Positions 1 through 11,810 are shown, counted from the first letter of the stretch. The stretch: 64,000 nt of DNA from Armigeres subalbatus (GCF_024139115.2 NC_085141.1:225108307-225172306); one strand, 5' to 3'. Numbers and translations: made by a program. The notes: generated by a model not told the origin, from the letters alone.

Positions 1-230
1 TATTGCAACGATTAACTTCTTGTACCCTTAGTATAAAATAGGTTAAGATTAGTTTTTTTAAAAAAGACAGTTGTACCCTAATCAAGAAGCGGATTGGCAG
101 AGATCTCTTATGGCTGGCGTGTAGGCTTCATATTGCCGAAGTTTTGATGAAAGCAGCTTGAGGAAAACTATTTCCTTCAAAAGTCCCTTCTTCAAGTATT
201 TTTATAAAATTTAAATCGGCGTGGCCTACT
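1..230. other. Upstream flank of the uncharacterised gene
   Basis: No recognisable coding or structured element. The sequence is AT-rich and runs into an ATG at 231. It may hold the promoter and 5' UTR of the gene that starts there, but no TATA box or initiator stands out clearly. Confidence 0.3.
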
Positions 231-670
231 ATGGATCAATCCTCTGATGAAAATATGGTAAACGAAAATATTATTGAGATCCTTGATGATGAAACACAAC
301 ATTTGATTGAATTTTTGAAAAACCAACTTAATATTCAACAGCAACGACAAGACTATAAAGAGTTGCTAAATTTATTTTTAGCATTTCTTGATGTGAAAAG
401 AATTAAATTTTCGCCACCAGGAGCACATAGCAATGCCAGATGGATGGCGAAAGCAATATATTGTCTTAAAATATGGCTGTTTAGAGGCCAATTTGACATG
501 ACCGATGATGAAAGGCGAAAAATTCCAGTAATGTGTGCTTTTATTTTACGAATTTACATTTGGTCTTGGTTTAAAGCTCCTTTACCCTCATCAGCAGCAC
601 GAAATGATCTAAACCTGGCAAAAATATTGATAACTTTACTAGATGCTTTCCCTGATCAATCAAGAAATGT
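231..670 (+). CDS. Uncharacterised insect multicopy-family protein, exon 1
   Basis: First exon of a predicted 333-residue protein; it encodes 146 full codons plus two bases. The N-terminus is acidic, followed by a helix-like Leu/Gln-rich stretch (about residues 20-55). A strongly patterned block at residues 60-90 includes SPPGAHSNARWMAKAIYCLK, then a hydrophobic segment ending near residue 140. From memory, the PGA-x-H-x-ARWMAK-x-IY pattern recurs in multicopy uncharacterised proteins of aphids, Hydra and other invertebrates; that recollection has not been checked. The open frame runs to 767, but the residues after ~147 are low-quality. A GT at 671 gives a phase that fits exactly the acceptor at 8213, so the exon is ended there. 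No catalytic motif is recognised and no function is proposed. It could be a transposon-derived gene. Confidence 0.55.
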
Positions 671-688
671 GTATATGACACATTCCAG

Positions 689-1240
689 CGTAACGCGACA
701 CCATGAGGAGTCGACTTTCAGTGAGAAATTAGATCCGCATTCGAAAATTAACTTCGGGAACATATGATTAAACAGGTTTAAAATTATCCTTACTAAATTT
801 CCTGTCTGATGGTATATTAATTTTAAGATTTTTCGCTTTGAATATAATTAATAGGGTAATTCGCCAAATGTTGAACGGCTAATTTCTTCGCCTATTGTTG
901 AACGCACGTGCATTTCTTATGGGAGTTCAACAATAGGCGACAAAATTAGCCGTTCAACATTTGGCGGTTTCCCCTATAACGCGCTGCATTTCGTAACGCG
1001 ACACCATCGCTGAAATGCACTTTTTTGCAATTAGCAATGCAAGTGCGTTTTTTAGCTCTGGTATAAGGTTTGGAATCTCGGTTTATTCCAAGCATTTCTC
1101 GTATACATTAATAGAAATGAGGATGTGAATTCAAATTACGGATAAAAACGGATATTATATGAAAAATTGCTGGATTGATTTAAAACCCGCCGCGTTACGC
1201 TGATCAACAAACAGTGTTCTGCAAATGGTGTCGCGTTACG
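689..1240. repeat. Three copies of a 16-mer (left intron cluster)
   Basis: The sequence CGTAACGCGACACCAT occurs exactly at 689-704 (+), 992-1007 (+) and 1225-1240 (reverse complement). A partial core (CGCGTTACG) lies at 1191-1199. All fall inside the predicted intron of the uncharacterised gene, the first starting 18 bases after the donor. Copies face both ways and the surrounding sequence is unrelated between them, so this is a dispersed short motif and not a tandem array. It could be a protein-binding site or a remnant of subterminal transposon repeats. Confidence 0.8.
854..974. mobile_element. 121 bp palindromic MITE with TA flanks
   Basis: The terminal inverted repeat is ~45 bases long: the left arm reads inward from GGGTAATTCGCCAAATGTTG and the right arm ends CAACATTTGGCGGTTTCCCC. 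The two arms share the GTTGAACGGCTAATTT and CGCCTATTGTTGAAC blocks and leave a loop of ~25 bases. TA dinucleotides flank both ends (852-853 and 975-976). That fits a Tc1/mariner-type or similar non-autonomous element. It lies in the intron of the uncharacterised gene, between copies one and two of the 16-mer. Confidence 0.75.
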
Positions 1241-1993
1241 CGAACGTGTTTATCGTTGATGGAGTACATAATTTCAGTCGATCTCGATGCGGCATGTTGC
1301 ATTTGACGTGGAATATTATCACGATAGATAACGTTGAATTTAGTTCGAGTTAGTGGTCGCGATCTGGAGTTTCGGCTATTAAGGTTTTAGGGACTAATCG
1401 GCCCGAATTCGGTACTGAACCAAAACCATTCACGTCACAAGTTTTCAAAACGAAATTAATGCTAATGGGTTAACTGATTTTCAAATAAGTCACATCCAGA
1501 TATGATCAGGATCGGTTTTTCAATTCGCGGTCAGATGATCGATCCCCCTAGAAGTGAGTTGTATTTTTACATTTTACATTTTTACAGTTGTTTTTTTACA
1601 TGTTCTATGTTGCTTTTTTCTGCGATAAGATGATAATGACCCAAGCAAATCAGAAATGTTGAAGATGCATCTTTCTGTCGTTTTTTACTCTACGTTTCTA
1701 CTGGAACGTGGTCTGTTTTCAACTTTTTATTTAAACCCATTCAAAGACATTGGTGTATGTTTCATGCCTCAACAAATGTTCATTACAAGAGAGTGCACTA
1801 CTTCCGTGCATTTTAAATCTTTACGCTCTAGAGTCAATACTTTGAGTAAAATGAGAATTGCCGATGGGAGGTTTAAATTACACGTTCTGTCACGTGAGAC
1901 GTGTCAGATTCGACAATTCTCGTATTCTCGTAATTGTTGTATATTCAAGTTCAAAGTGAAATTCATTTGAATGTCTAATATAATATGTCTTTA
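1241..1993. other. Intron sequence without recognised features
   Basis: AT-rich intronic sequence between the left 16-mer cluster and the TTAA foldback element. A 104-codon open frame at 1656-1970 has no recognisable motif and is treated as chance. Nothing else stands out. Confidence 0.4.
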
Positions 1994-2459
1994 TTAACCT
2001 TCCTAATGCATTAGAAAAAAGTTACACATTGTGCATTGGGGTCCATTTGGACCCAAGATTTCATCTCGATCACAAAAACTCAAATTTCAACCGATTTTCG
2101 ATCTTTAGGCACCAAACGAAAGCTGTAGGTTCCAATAGCAAGCCCACGGGGTGAGTCATCCAAATTGACCACTCTAGTCCCCGGGGAACCTGTGCTAAAG
2201 AGGTACTGTTTGAGCTTCTCAATTTGGCACCAAATTATCGAGTTTCGTGTTATGAAACATAAAATTGCTTGCAAATATGTGCTCTGATGATCCCAACTGT
2301 ATTTGCTATATTGTATATGCCATTTCTGGGCAAATTTATCCCTCGAGCGGTCATCGGAAAGCCCTCTGGAAGATCCGGAACTTCCGTAAAATTGCCCAAT
2401 TCTAAAAGTTCATCCCAGAGCTTCGCGATTTTTTGATAACCATTCGTACTGGAAAATTG

Positions 2460-3400
2460 TGAGGGCTATCAATAGTTAAAAACCTTCTGTGACCTACAAA
2501 TGTCTCAAAAACGGTCCTCCGGAAGATCCGGAACATCCGTAAAACGGCCAATTCCAAAAGCTTATCCTAGAGCACCGCGATTTTTTCGTAATGATTCATT
2601 CTGGCAAATTGTGGGTGCAATCAATAGGTAAAGTCTTCTGTGACCTCCAAATGTCCCAGAAACAATCCTCCGGAAGATCCGGGACATCCGTAAAAGTGGT
2701 CAATTCTAAAAGTTCATCCCAGAGCTTCGCGATTTTTTGATAACCTTTCATTCTGGCAGATTGTGGGGGCAATCAATAGTTAGAGCCTTCTGTGACCCCC
2801 AAATGTTTCAGAAACGGTCCTCCGGAAGATCTGGAACATCCGTAGAACGTCCAAATCCAAAAATTTATCCTAGTGCTTAGCGATTTTTTCGTAACCATTC
2901 ATTCTGGCAAATTGTGGGTGCACTCAATAGTGAATGTCTTCTGTGACCTCCAAATGCCCCAGAAATGGCTCTTTGGAAGATCCGGAACATCCGTAAAATG
3001 GCCAATTCTAAAAGTTAATCCCAGAGCTTCGCGATTTTTTGACAACCATTCATTCTGGCAAATTGTGGGTGCAACAAATAGTTAAAGTCTTCTGTGATCC
3101 CAAAACGTCCAAGAAACGATCCTTAGGAAGATCCGGAACATCCGTAAAATGGCCATTTCTAAAAGTTAATCCCAGAACTTTGTGATTTTTTTAGAGCATC
3201 CGTGAAAATGATCAATTCCAAAAGGTAATCCCAGAGATTTGCATTATTTCGTAATCATCCATCCTGACGAATAATGGATGCAATCAGTAGTGAAAGTTTT
3301 CAGTAATCCCAAAAAGCTCCCGAAACGGTCATCCGAAAGATCCGGACCATACGTAAAAGTGGCCAATTTCAAAAATACATCTCAGAGCTTCGCAATTCAT
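2460..3400 (+). repeat. Tandem ~151 bp repeat, left arm of the foldback
   Basis: The GGAAGATC core of the unit recurs at about 2521, 2672, 2824, 2975 and 3126, giving a period of 151-152 bases. A degraded unit follows near 3335. Each unit carries a block like CATCCCAGAGCTTCGCGATT, then TTTGATAACC or a variant, then CATTCTGGCAAATTGTGGG. Divergence grows toward the element's centre, so the outer units have been homogenised more recently. Confidence 0.8.
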
Positions 3401-4874
3401 TCATAACCGAATCGCCTGTGCAATCAATTGTGCAAGTCTTCTGCGACCCGGAAATGCTCCCGAAAGGAACAGATACCACAAAATCATTCCAGAGCATTGC
3501 TATTTTATTCGTAACCATCCATGCGGACAAATTGTGTACGCAATAAATTGTTTAAGTCTTCTGAAATGACCACAAACGGCCCTCCGGGAAATCGTACCGG
3601 GAAACCGGGAAACATTCGTAAAAGTGGCCAATTCCAAAAGTTCATCTCAAAGCAAATTCTCGAAACTATTTATATCATCGAATGGATTATGCAATCAATA
3701 GTGAAAGTCTATTGTGGCCCGAAATGACCACAATACGGTCCTCAAGAAGCCCGAAACATCCGTAAAATAGGTTAATCCTAAAATTTGATCCCAGACTTGA
3801 GCACTTTTGTTAGCATTCACGTAGTAATGGTGAATTATATGTGGAGTAAATAGTGAAAGTCCTCTGTGACCTCCCAAAAGTTAATCACATTCGATTTTTT
3901 AGACATTAACATTAACATTGTTAACGGCTCCGGTTCTCCGGGAAATTTGGGACATCCACTAAAAGTATGAATTCTAGAAGTTTCTTCCAGTGCTCCACAT
4001 TTTATTTCGAAAACATCCATAGCGGAGAAGTGATTGTGCAATCACTGCATTTTCATAACAATGACGAAATGCTTACATATACACGTTTGTTTTTGTAATG
4101 CTATAGTATGATTAAATCATATATTTTTTAGTAAAGTGATGTATAATTTTGATTTTGAATTTATATTGCTGAATTTATAATGTTTGTTCTTTGAAAATAT
4201 TGTCTGTTGTTATGCCGAGACATTGTTAAGTCAATAGTTTCACAGTGTTGATTGTGAACAGCCATCATTCGGTTAAGAGATCCAAATTCGGCGTAATTTG
4301 TTCGGCAGTGGTTGGTTAAAAATAATGTTTTATGTCGAAGTAGCCGAGAAGAGAGAGTCTGTGTGGAAATCGCGTATGTTTATTTATTCTTGGTTGTGAT
4401 ACATCGAAAATCAGAGAATGGGAGTCAATCCAGTCTCCCCTAGTTGGAATTTTCTAGGGCGTCTGAATGTGCACAAAACCGTCCTCCGGGAGATCAGGAA
4501 TATCAGTGAAAATGGTCAATTCCAAAAGTTCATCCCACATCTTTGCTAATTTTCGCTTTCATTCATATGGGAGAATTATGTACGCAATCAATAGCGAAAA
4601 TCCTCCGTGATATGCAATGACAATAATAAAAGTCGAGTCAAGTACGACGAGATACTGAAGACGGCCTTACTGTTAAGGTCGAAATACGTATCTGCAAAAC
4701 ACATAGTGGAATCAAATCAATTGGTGGAATCAAATGGAATTGTACAAACTCGTCCGATGACAAGTAATCACATTCCTGATAGCTCAAAATAATTTTCTTA
4801 TCAATAATAAAAATTCCTTCATAAAATCCGGAACATCCGTAAAAGACGCCAAATCCAACAGTTAGCGTAACAGA

Positions 4875-5125
4875 TCATCATTAGTTTGTTTAGAAGTTCC
4901 TCCGGTAATCCCTTCGGAAGTTCATCAAGTAATCCCTCGGAAAGTTCCTAAAGGCATTCCTCTAGAAGTTCTTCTGAGAACTCTGAGAGTTCTTCCGCAA
5001 ATCTCTCCAGAAGTTCATCAAGTAATTCCTCGGGGAGCTGCTCCGGGAGCTCCACCGAACTTCTTCCGGAAGTTCCTCCAGAAATTCTCAACGAAGTGTT
5101 CGGAAGTTCCTCCGTGAATTCTTTT
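4875..5125. repeat. Degenerate GTTCCTCCGGAA-type minisatellite
   Basis: Short imperfect repeats of the type gaagttcctccggnaat, 15-24 bases apart, in the centre of the foldback element. The 88-codon Glu/Leu-rich frame on the minus strand over this stretch is a translation of the repeat and not a gene. Confidence 0.6.
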
Positions 5126-5129
5126 TCGA

Positions 5130-6690
5130 ATTGGCCACATTCACGGATGTTCCGGATCTTCCGGAGTACCATTACCGTACAGTACCGAAAACTTTTATTA
5201 TTGATTGCAAACACAATTCGCCAGGATAGGTGGTTACGAAAAAATTGCGATGCTCTGAGATATTATTTTGAAATTGAGCACTTTTACGAATGAACTGAAT
5301 CTTCCGAAGGACCGTTTCTTAAGAACTTGGAGGTCACAGAAGACTTTCCCTATTAATTTGCCAGAATGAAAGGCTACGAAAAAAAAAATCACTGTGCTGA
5401 AGTTTTGGAATTGTCCACTTTTACGGATGTAAAAATATAAATAAATAAATAAATAAATCTTCCGAAGGATTGTTTCTACGACATTTGTAGACCACAGAAG
5501 ACTTTCACTATTGATTGCACCCACAATTTACCAGAATGGATGGTTACGAAAAAATTGCTATGTTATGGGTTGAACTTTTGGGATGGCCACTTTCACGGAT
5601 GTTCCGGATCTTCTGAAGGACCGTTTTTGTGGCATTTTGGAGGTCACAGAAGATTTTCATTATTGATTGCATCCATAATTCGCCAGAATATATTATTATG
5701 AAAAAAATACAAAGCTCTGGGACGAACTTTTGGAATTGTCCATTTTTACGGATGTTCCAGATCTACCGAAGGACCGTTTCTGAGACATTTAGGGGTCACT
5801 GAAGACTTTCACTATTTATTGCACGTACAATTTGTCAGAATGGATGCTTACGAAAAAATCACGAAGCTCTGGGATGAACTTTTGGAATTGGCCATTTTAC
5901 GGATGTTCCAGATCTTCCGAAGAACCATTTCTGGGGCATTTGGAGGTCACAGAAGACATTTACTATTGATTGCACCCACAATTTGCCAGAATGAATGGTT
6001 TTAAAAAAATCCCGAAACTCTAGGGTGAACTTTTGGAATTGGCCATTTTACGGATGTTCCGGATCTTCCGGAGGACCGTTTCTGGGACATTTGTAGGTCA
6101 CAGAAGGCTTTAACTATTGATTGCGCCCACAATTTGCTAGAATGAATGGTTATCAAAAAATCGCGAAGCTCTGGGATGAACTTTTAGAATTGGCCACTTT
6201 TACGGATGTTCCGGATCTTCCGGAGGACCGTTTCTGGGACATTTTGGAGTCACAGAAGACAATCACTGTTTGTTGCACCCACAATTTGCCAGAATGAATG
6301 GTTATCAAAAAATCGCGAAGCTCTAGGATTAACTTTTGGAATTGTCCGTTCTACGGATGTTCCAGATCTTCCGGAGGACCGTTTCTGAGACATTTGGGGG
6401 TCACAGAAGGCTTTAACTATTGATTGCCCCCACAATTTGCCAGAATGAATCATTACGAAAAAATCGCGGAGCTCTAGGATAAACTTTTGGAATTGGCCGT
6501 TTTACGGATGTTCCGGATCTTCCGGAGGACCGTTTCTGAGACATTTGTAGGTCACAGAAGGCTTTAACTATTGATAGCCCCCACAATTTGCCAGAATGAA
6601 GGGTTATAAAAAAATCGCGAAGCTCTGGGATGAACTTTAAGAATTGGCCAATTTTACGGAAGTTTCGGATGTTCTAGAGGGCTTTCCGAT
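5130..6690 (-). repeat. Tandem ~151 bp repeat, right arm of the foldback (inverted)
   Basis: The same ~151 base unit as in the left arm but reverse-complemented. The GGATCTTCC cores fall at about 6061, 6213, 6364 and 6515. Units farther in (5140-5900) are more diverged, and one contains an AATA-type simple repeat at about 5437-5457. Roughly ten units are discernible, against six on the left, so the two arms have expanded unequally. Confidence 0.75.
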
Positions 6691-7201
6691 GACCACTCGA
6701 GGGATAAATTTGCCCAGGAATGGCATATGCAATATAGCAAATACAGTTGGGATCATCAGAGCGCATATTTGCAAGCAATTTTATGTTTCAGGACAGGAAA
6801 CTCGATAATTTGGTGCCAAATTGAGAAGCTCAAACAGTACCTCTTTAGCACAGGTTCCCCGGGGACCAGAGTGGTCAATTTGGATGAATCACACCGTGGG
6901 CTTGTTATTGGAACCTACAGCTTTCGTTTGGTACCTAAAGATCGAAAATCGGTCGAAATTTGAGTTTTTGTGATCGAGATGAAATCTTGGGTCCAAATGG
7001 ACCCCAATGCACAATGTGTCACTTTTTTTGTGGCGCCTCTCCTAGATGTCGCTGGAAGCTGATTTTCTCAGGGAATCCTTATTTCCGAAAGTTAGGAAAA
7101 GTCAGAATTTTTCAGATTTTTATCTCGTTGCGTTACAAAGTTACAGCGGTGTTTTGGGTGTGCTTGGGTCGAAATGGACCCCAATGCACTAGGAAGGTTA
7201 A

Positions 7202-8213
7202 GGACAAGCCTCCCAGAATCCACAACTAAATGCACTCGCGTTTACAAGGGCACCCCACTCAACAATAAAGCAACGCACAACTGCCATGTCCGTGAAATGG
7301 TAGAAGGAAACCGTGTTCAGGAGCAAATTGTTCGTTACGTATACTCTTATGAGTACCTGATGATGTTGAGTGCGAAGATGCGCGAGAGATGTTTAAAAAA
7401 AGCCTCACAATCCATCCAAACAAAAAAAAAATTGAGCCCTAGTTTTACGGCGGTTATTTATGGACGACCCCTATCAGTTCTACGAAACAACCAAATTTGC
7501 AATTTTAATTTTTCGTAACATTTCTCATATGGGAACTCATTTTTTTAGTATGAACAGTTATCAAATGACACACCCCGTTTGCACCTCCTATTTTGTTACG
7601 CTATTCATGTACAAACCCTAACATACAAAATAGAAACTTTTTTTTTCATTTTATGATCCATTGTAATACTGTATATATAAACAGAAAGCCGTATATCCCT
7701 CATTTCAGAAGCACACTGAATTCGCGTAACGCGACACCATTTTTTTGTACCTAGTGTAACTACATAAATAATTATCCGATTTTGGATCTTAATATATGAA
7801 AAGTAAGCTTTTGACGAGTACTAAAAGAATCCAAAATATTACTTTTCCAATGTGTGTACTTTTTGTATAGTATCAATAATACGACTATTTTCGTAACGCG
7901 ACACCATTTCAATGTCACTGTTTTAAAAATATAAATATTTCATGAAAACAAAAATGTTCGAAACAATACAATTGGTACAAAAAAAATATCATTATGAGCT
8001 CTACTTTATCATGTAACACATTTGAACCCAAATAGGTGCGATGAAGCACATTTGTAAAAAAATGATTACGAAGTCTTTTTCTAATGCTAAAAGTCTACTA
8101 CTTTGATTGGCTGTTAAACTATGTTCCTAAAAGTTTTCAGTTGAAAAATGTTTTTTCTTATAATTCAATATATATGTTTTCGTGTCCTATTGATACTGGA
8201 CCCTAATTTTCAG
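7202..8213. other. Distal part of the intron of the uncharacterised gene
   Basis: AT-rich intron sequence between the foldback element and exon 2. It holds two copies of the 16-mer (see the separate entry) and ends in a normal-looking pyrimidine-rich acceptor, ccctaattttcag, at 8201-8213. No other gene or repeat is recognised. Confidence 0.5.
7725..7907 (+). repeat. Two copies of the 16-mer (right intron cluster)
   Basis: CGTAACGCGACACCAT occurs exactly at 7725-7740 and 7892-7907, 167 bases apart, both in plus orientation. With the three copies at 689-1240, all five copies noticed in the window lie inside one intron. The site at 7725 extends into the short palindrome CGCGTAACGCG, as does the inverted site at 1225-1240. 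Confidence 0.8.
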
Positions 8214-8775
8214 TTTGAAATGTTGGTCCTTTGGAGTAGAAGTGCATGGAATGTGTCATATGGCTGCGGCTTCAAGATTTGCAAATCATCTATGGTACTT
8301 GAGTGAAGAACTAGTCGCTCTGGCTTTTTTCGACCCAGAAATATCTACTGATGAGAGAAAAGAAATGGCACACAATTTAAAATCTTGTAAGGGTGATGAA
8401 GTAAGAAAAATAAAATTGAAAGTATCTACGATCGATAAGTTGACTTCTTGTACGCTTTCGGATTTTGTTTCTCAAAACACGATGAATTTTTTTGAAATTT
8501 CTGGAATATCTGCAAATTTTCTCAAAGAAGATCCTAGTATATGGGATGAATTGGAAGAATTTGTTGAAAGTAGAAATAAAATTAATTCATTTTTGGTAGT
8601 GAATGACTGTGCTGAAAGAGGAGTTAAACTAGTTCAAGATTTTTGTGGAAAACTGACAAAAAATAAAGAACAGCTTCAATATCTTCTCAAAGTTGTTCAA
8701 CAGCATAGGCAAAATTTTCCAGGTTGCACTCGCTCTGTTATAAAGGAATGCCTAGCAGTTGAAATAAATATTTAA
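8214..8775 (+). CDS. Uncharacterised insect multicopy-family protein, exon 2
   Basis: Terminal exon encoding residues 147-333 of the predicted protein. The acceptor AG at 8212-8213 leaves one base that completes the two bases left by the donor at 671. The exon starts in-frame with a segment holding NHLWYLSEELVALAFFD, continues with a Lys/Glu-rich middle, and contains VVNDCAERGVKLVQDF near residue 275. It ends at a TAA at 8773-8775. From memory, the LWYLSEE and NDxAERGVKL blocks occur in the same uncharacterised multicopy proteins as the exon 1 motif, which supports joining the two exons. No conserved catalytic residues are recognised, so no function is assigned. No polyadenylation signal was identified downstream. 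Confidence 0.6.
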
Positions 8776-11700
8776 TATAGGTATGAGTGTTGTTTGTTGA
8801 TAACTTTGTAGATTTATACAGTTAATGAAAAATATATAACTTATATAATATCCCAGGTCTATCTGTCTTTCTGTCCTTCTGTCCCTCTGTCTGTAACGAT
8901 TATATCATATCGTTCTAAAATTGATGCAACGGGCATCACGATGTCCGAAAACAACTCGTTACAAATATTTCATGAATTTTGTCTCCCCTTCAGCTCGTTG
9001 GCTTCAGTGGTAAGTCACCCCCTCCCTCTCCAGCTACACTACTGTACAGAGTACGGAAAGTATTTACCAATCGGATAAAAATTCGCGAGATTGCGTGATT
9101 ATCATGCATTTAATTCCGCACGGCACCGAATACGCCTGCATCGCCGCCGCAATGGTCGGTGGTACGTTGCTCTCATTTTAAACACCCCTGGGGGACACGC
9201 TCGACACCCTCGACTTTGGATGCTTATAACTTGGCCAATTTCAAAGGGATTTACATCCGGTCTTCACCAGTCGCTTCCTTATATAAAAAAGGTTCTACAT
9301 TTTGTCCACAACAGGAATCCGTCGACTACAGCGCCACCTAGAAGCAAAAACTGAAACGGTTGCGCTTCCCCATACATTTGGATCACTTTTCCCATACAAA
9401 CTTTGAGCCATTTGCGCACGCCAACCACTGGACCGAATGAGCTGAAACTTTCAGGGGAGCTTCTGGGACCCCCAAACTGTCATTTAAGGGTGCAAGGTTT
9501 GAAATTCCAGACTTTCCACTTTTTCCATATAGGCTTGGGCCACTCTAGTATCACAGATTGTAACCGATCAATAAAAATAAATCCATTTTTTAACGTGCAT
9601 CTGAAAAGCTTTTGTGGGGAATAAAGGAAACAATATAGCCGTCTAGCAACGTGAAACTATTCTGCGAAAGAAACGATAAAGGTTATCCAGCTGATTTTTA
9701 AAAGCATTTTCAACATATTTTTTGCTCTTATCCAATGCTTAATTTTACTATAATTCTCGCTTAACTTTTCAAAAGGACCTGAGTAACATTTTTTTCATGA
9801 ATTAATTTGAGTACTGCAATCAAAAGCTTTCATATTTTTCTGTTGATTGCGCTATTCAAAAAATTCATGAGAAACATGTTACTTAGGCTAGAATTGGTCG
9901 AGTTATCCTACTCTGACAGTTTTGGAAAGTTGAAAAGGGAAGCTTTATGCTTTATGCTAAAAACATTGGAAACAATTCCACCAAAATAAAAATATAAACA
10001 TTTTTTTTTCGTGAGTTCTCGCAAGGAAATCCTGTTTGATCCTAACAGGTCTCAACTATAAAAAGTACGAAATGTCCTTGAGTCTTGAGAATATACAAGG
10101 TGATTAGGGTTGGCTGTCAATAAAGTAATAGCACAGCATAGCATAAGGGATTGTACAAATCGTAAGTGGCTATACAATGCTAAATTGAGCAATCTTCTGC
10201 ATATTGTCGCAAATTAGTACTTGGGATTATCGGAGACGAGCCAGCCTCGGGCTGAAAGTCTCCAAAATAAAGACACAAAAAAAATACTTGGGATTATTAA
10301 TTATTTTTATACAGAAGCAGCTGTATACCTGGCCACGTCCTTACAATCATGGTAAAGTAAATGTACATAAAATCGAAATGCAAGCTTCAAAATTGCAAAG
10401 CTTTGATTTTAATCAAAGAGTATAATACATAACTATTAATAGATTTCGGGTTGAAGTGAACTTTTAATTCTTCTAGCGGACACACACCCTTAAACTTTTT
10501 AAAACAAAAAAGGAGCTGTGCGCGCCGACGCTGATTCCTGATATTTTTCAACATAACTTCTTTAATTTTTGACGCAACACATATTTAGAGGTTCAGAAAT
10601 CCAGTCTAGTCGATATGCTGCCGCTGCGTTATATTTTCAAGTGTGTAAATGATAACAGTTTGTGTTTATGTGGTCTGGAGTTTTAAATATATTTGTTTTT
10701 AAATCATCATTATTTTTGTTGAATTAAAAGCAAACTCATAAAAAATCACCAGCATTCATTGAGTATTTCATAATTTTACTTTCAAAGAAAAAAAATACAA
10801 ACGTAATTTTAGAACATTAAAAAAGCTTATAATTTTCAAACACTGTCAAGCAAACCCTAATCACGCTGTCAGCAAATCAAAAAATATTGATAAGTTAAAT
10901 AAATCACAGCCGATGTGCTCGCAATTGTGTTCGCCGAACTCTGGTTTTAAGAATAGGAGCATAACTACGTTTGCAGTAACTGTTTGGTACATGTATATCA
11001 TTCAGTTGAAACGCGATATCACAAGAACACAGGTTTTCTCAGATGACAGTCACACAGCACCACAGCCTCATCTGCGTCTGATGATGAAATGAAAGCACAC
11101 TTTTAAATTTAATTACGATCTTCTATTGACAAAGCAATTTTGCGCAATCAGAAGATAACTTGTTGGGAACACCGAAGTGTACCCGTCAATTATTTCTTGT
11201 TAGCAAGCTACCTTCTTCCATTTTCTTTCGATTTTCATACGAACCTGTAATAGGTTCTGACTCTCGTTCTGAAAAAGTGCATAGAAGGGAATCTCCAAAG
11301 GCCCTGCGTAAGACAGCAGGCACAAATGAATATAATTAAATCAATTAGAAAATTTACAATTGTGCTAAATGCAAAAGAAACATTGCAATAAAACTACGTT
11401 TTTTCGGAAGTTTCGTGACGAAGTTACAGACAAACAGCACCTTTTTAAGTTAATGATGGTGGATTTGAAATTTTGGAGCACAAACAGCACAGTCAATGAC
11501 GTATGACGCAAGACGGACGCTTTTTTAAATCGGTGTCAATTTTTTCCGCAATATATTTTTCCAAGAGTTTAGTTTCAAGCTATAAAAGTAAGAGAATATT
11601 CAGTGAGAATATTGGTCGCCGACGAGTGAATATTTGGCGACTGTAGGCGTCTAAAGACGACTTTTTTAAAATCGTTTCCGCTCATGGTACTGGTTGCTAG

Positions 11701-11810
11701 GATTGTTGTAGGTCGATATTGGTGGCATTGTCGGCCTTATTTGCTGCAGTTTGACGAGCGAGATAAAGAAAAGACAAGTGATGTTCTTGATGCCAGGGTG
11801 GTACAACCCA
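8776..11810. other. Gene-free stretch with low-complexity patches
   Basis: No supported gene. A CTGTC-type simple repeat lies at about 8857-8893, followed by sequence at 8930-9560 that resembles a dispersed repeat (blocks such as TGCTTATAACTTGGCC), though no ends were found. The remainder (9600-11810) is AT-rich with short open frames that show no motif. It may include the 3' flank of the uncharacterised gene. Confidence 0.4.
8857..8893 (+). repeat. CTGTC/CTGTCTTT simple repeat
   Basis: A short run of imperfect ctgtc(tt/cc)t units. It is a microsatellite-like tract at the left edge of what looks like a dispersed repeat. Confidence 0.6.

Larger units (their letters stand above)
1998..7197. 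mobile_element. 5.2 kb TTAA-flanked foldback element (piggyBac-like, non-autonomous)
   Basis: Both ends carry CCTTCCTA(A/G)TGCATT in inverted orientation, bounded by TTAA at 1994-1997 and 7198-7201. TTAA target duplication and a CCYT-type tip are the hallmarks of piggyBac-superfamily elements. The left arm (about 2000-3400) and right arm (about 5130-7190) are inverted copies of each other. Each holds a shared ~340 base end block that includes a GGTCCATTTGGACC palindrome, followed by tandem ~151 base units. The right tip has ~170 extra bases (about 7020-7190) that the left lacks. No transposase frame is visible; the open frames inside are translations of the repeat. It is inserted in the intron of the uncharacterised gene and sits between the left and right 16-mer clusters. 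Confidence 0.75.

Noticed and set aside
671..767. Extension of exon 1 to the in-frame stop at 767
   Set aside because: The residues after 147 come from the 16-mer region, and the donor at 671 gives a phase match to exon 2.
1656..1970. 104-codon plus-strand frame in the intron
   Set aside because: No motif; it does not join in phase with the flanking exons.
5234..5524. 96-codon minus-strand frame
   Set aside because: Translation of the 151-base repeat and an AATA run.
2460..6690. CRISPR-like or gene-like regular repeats
   Set aside because: The period is ~151 bases without spacers, the two arrays are inverted, and TTAA-bounded ends show a eukaryotic transposable element.
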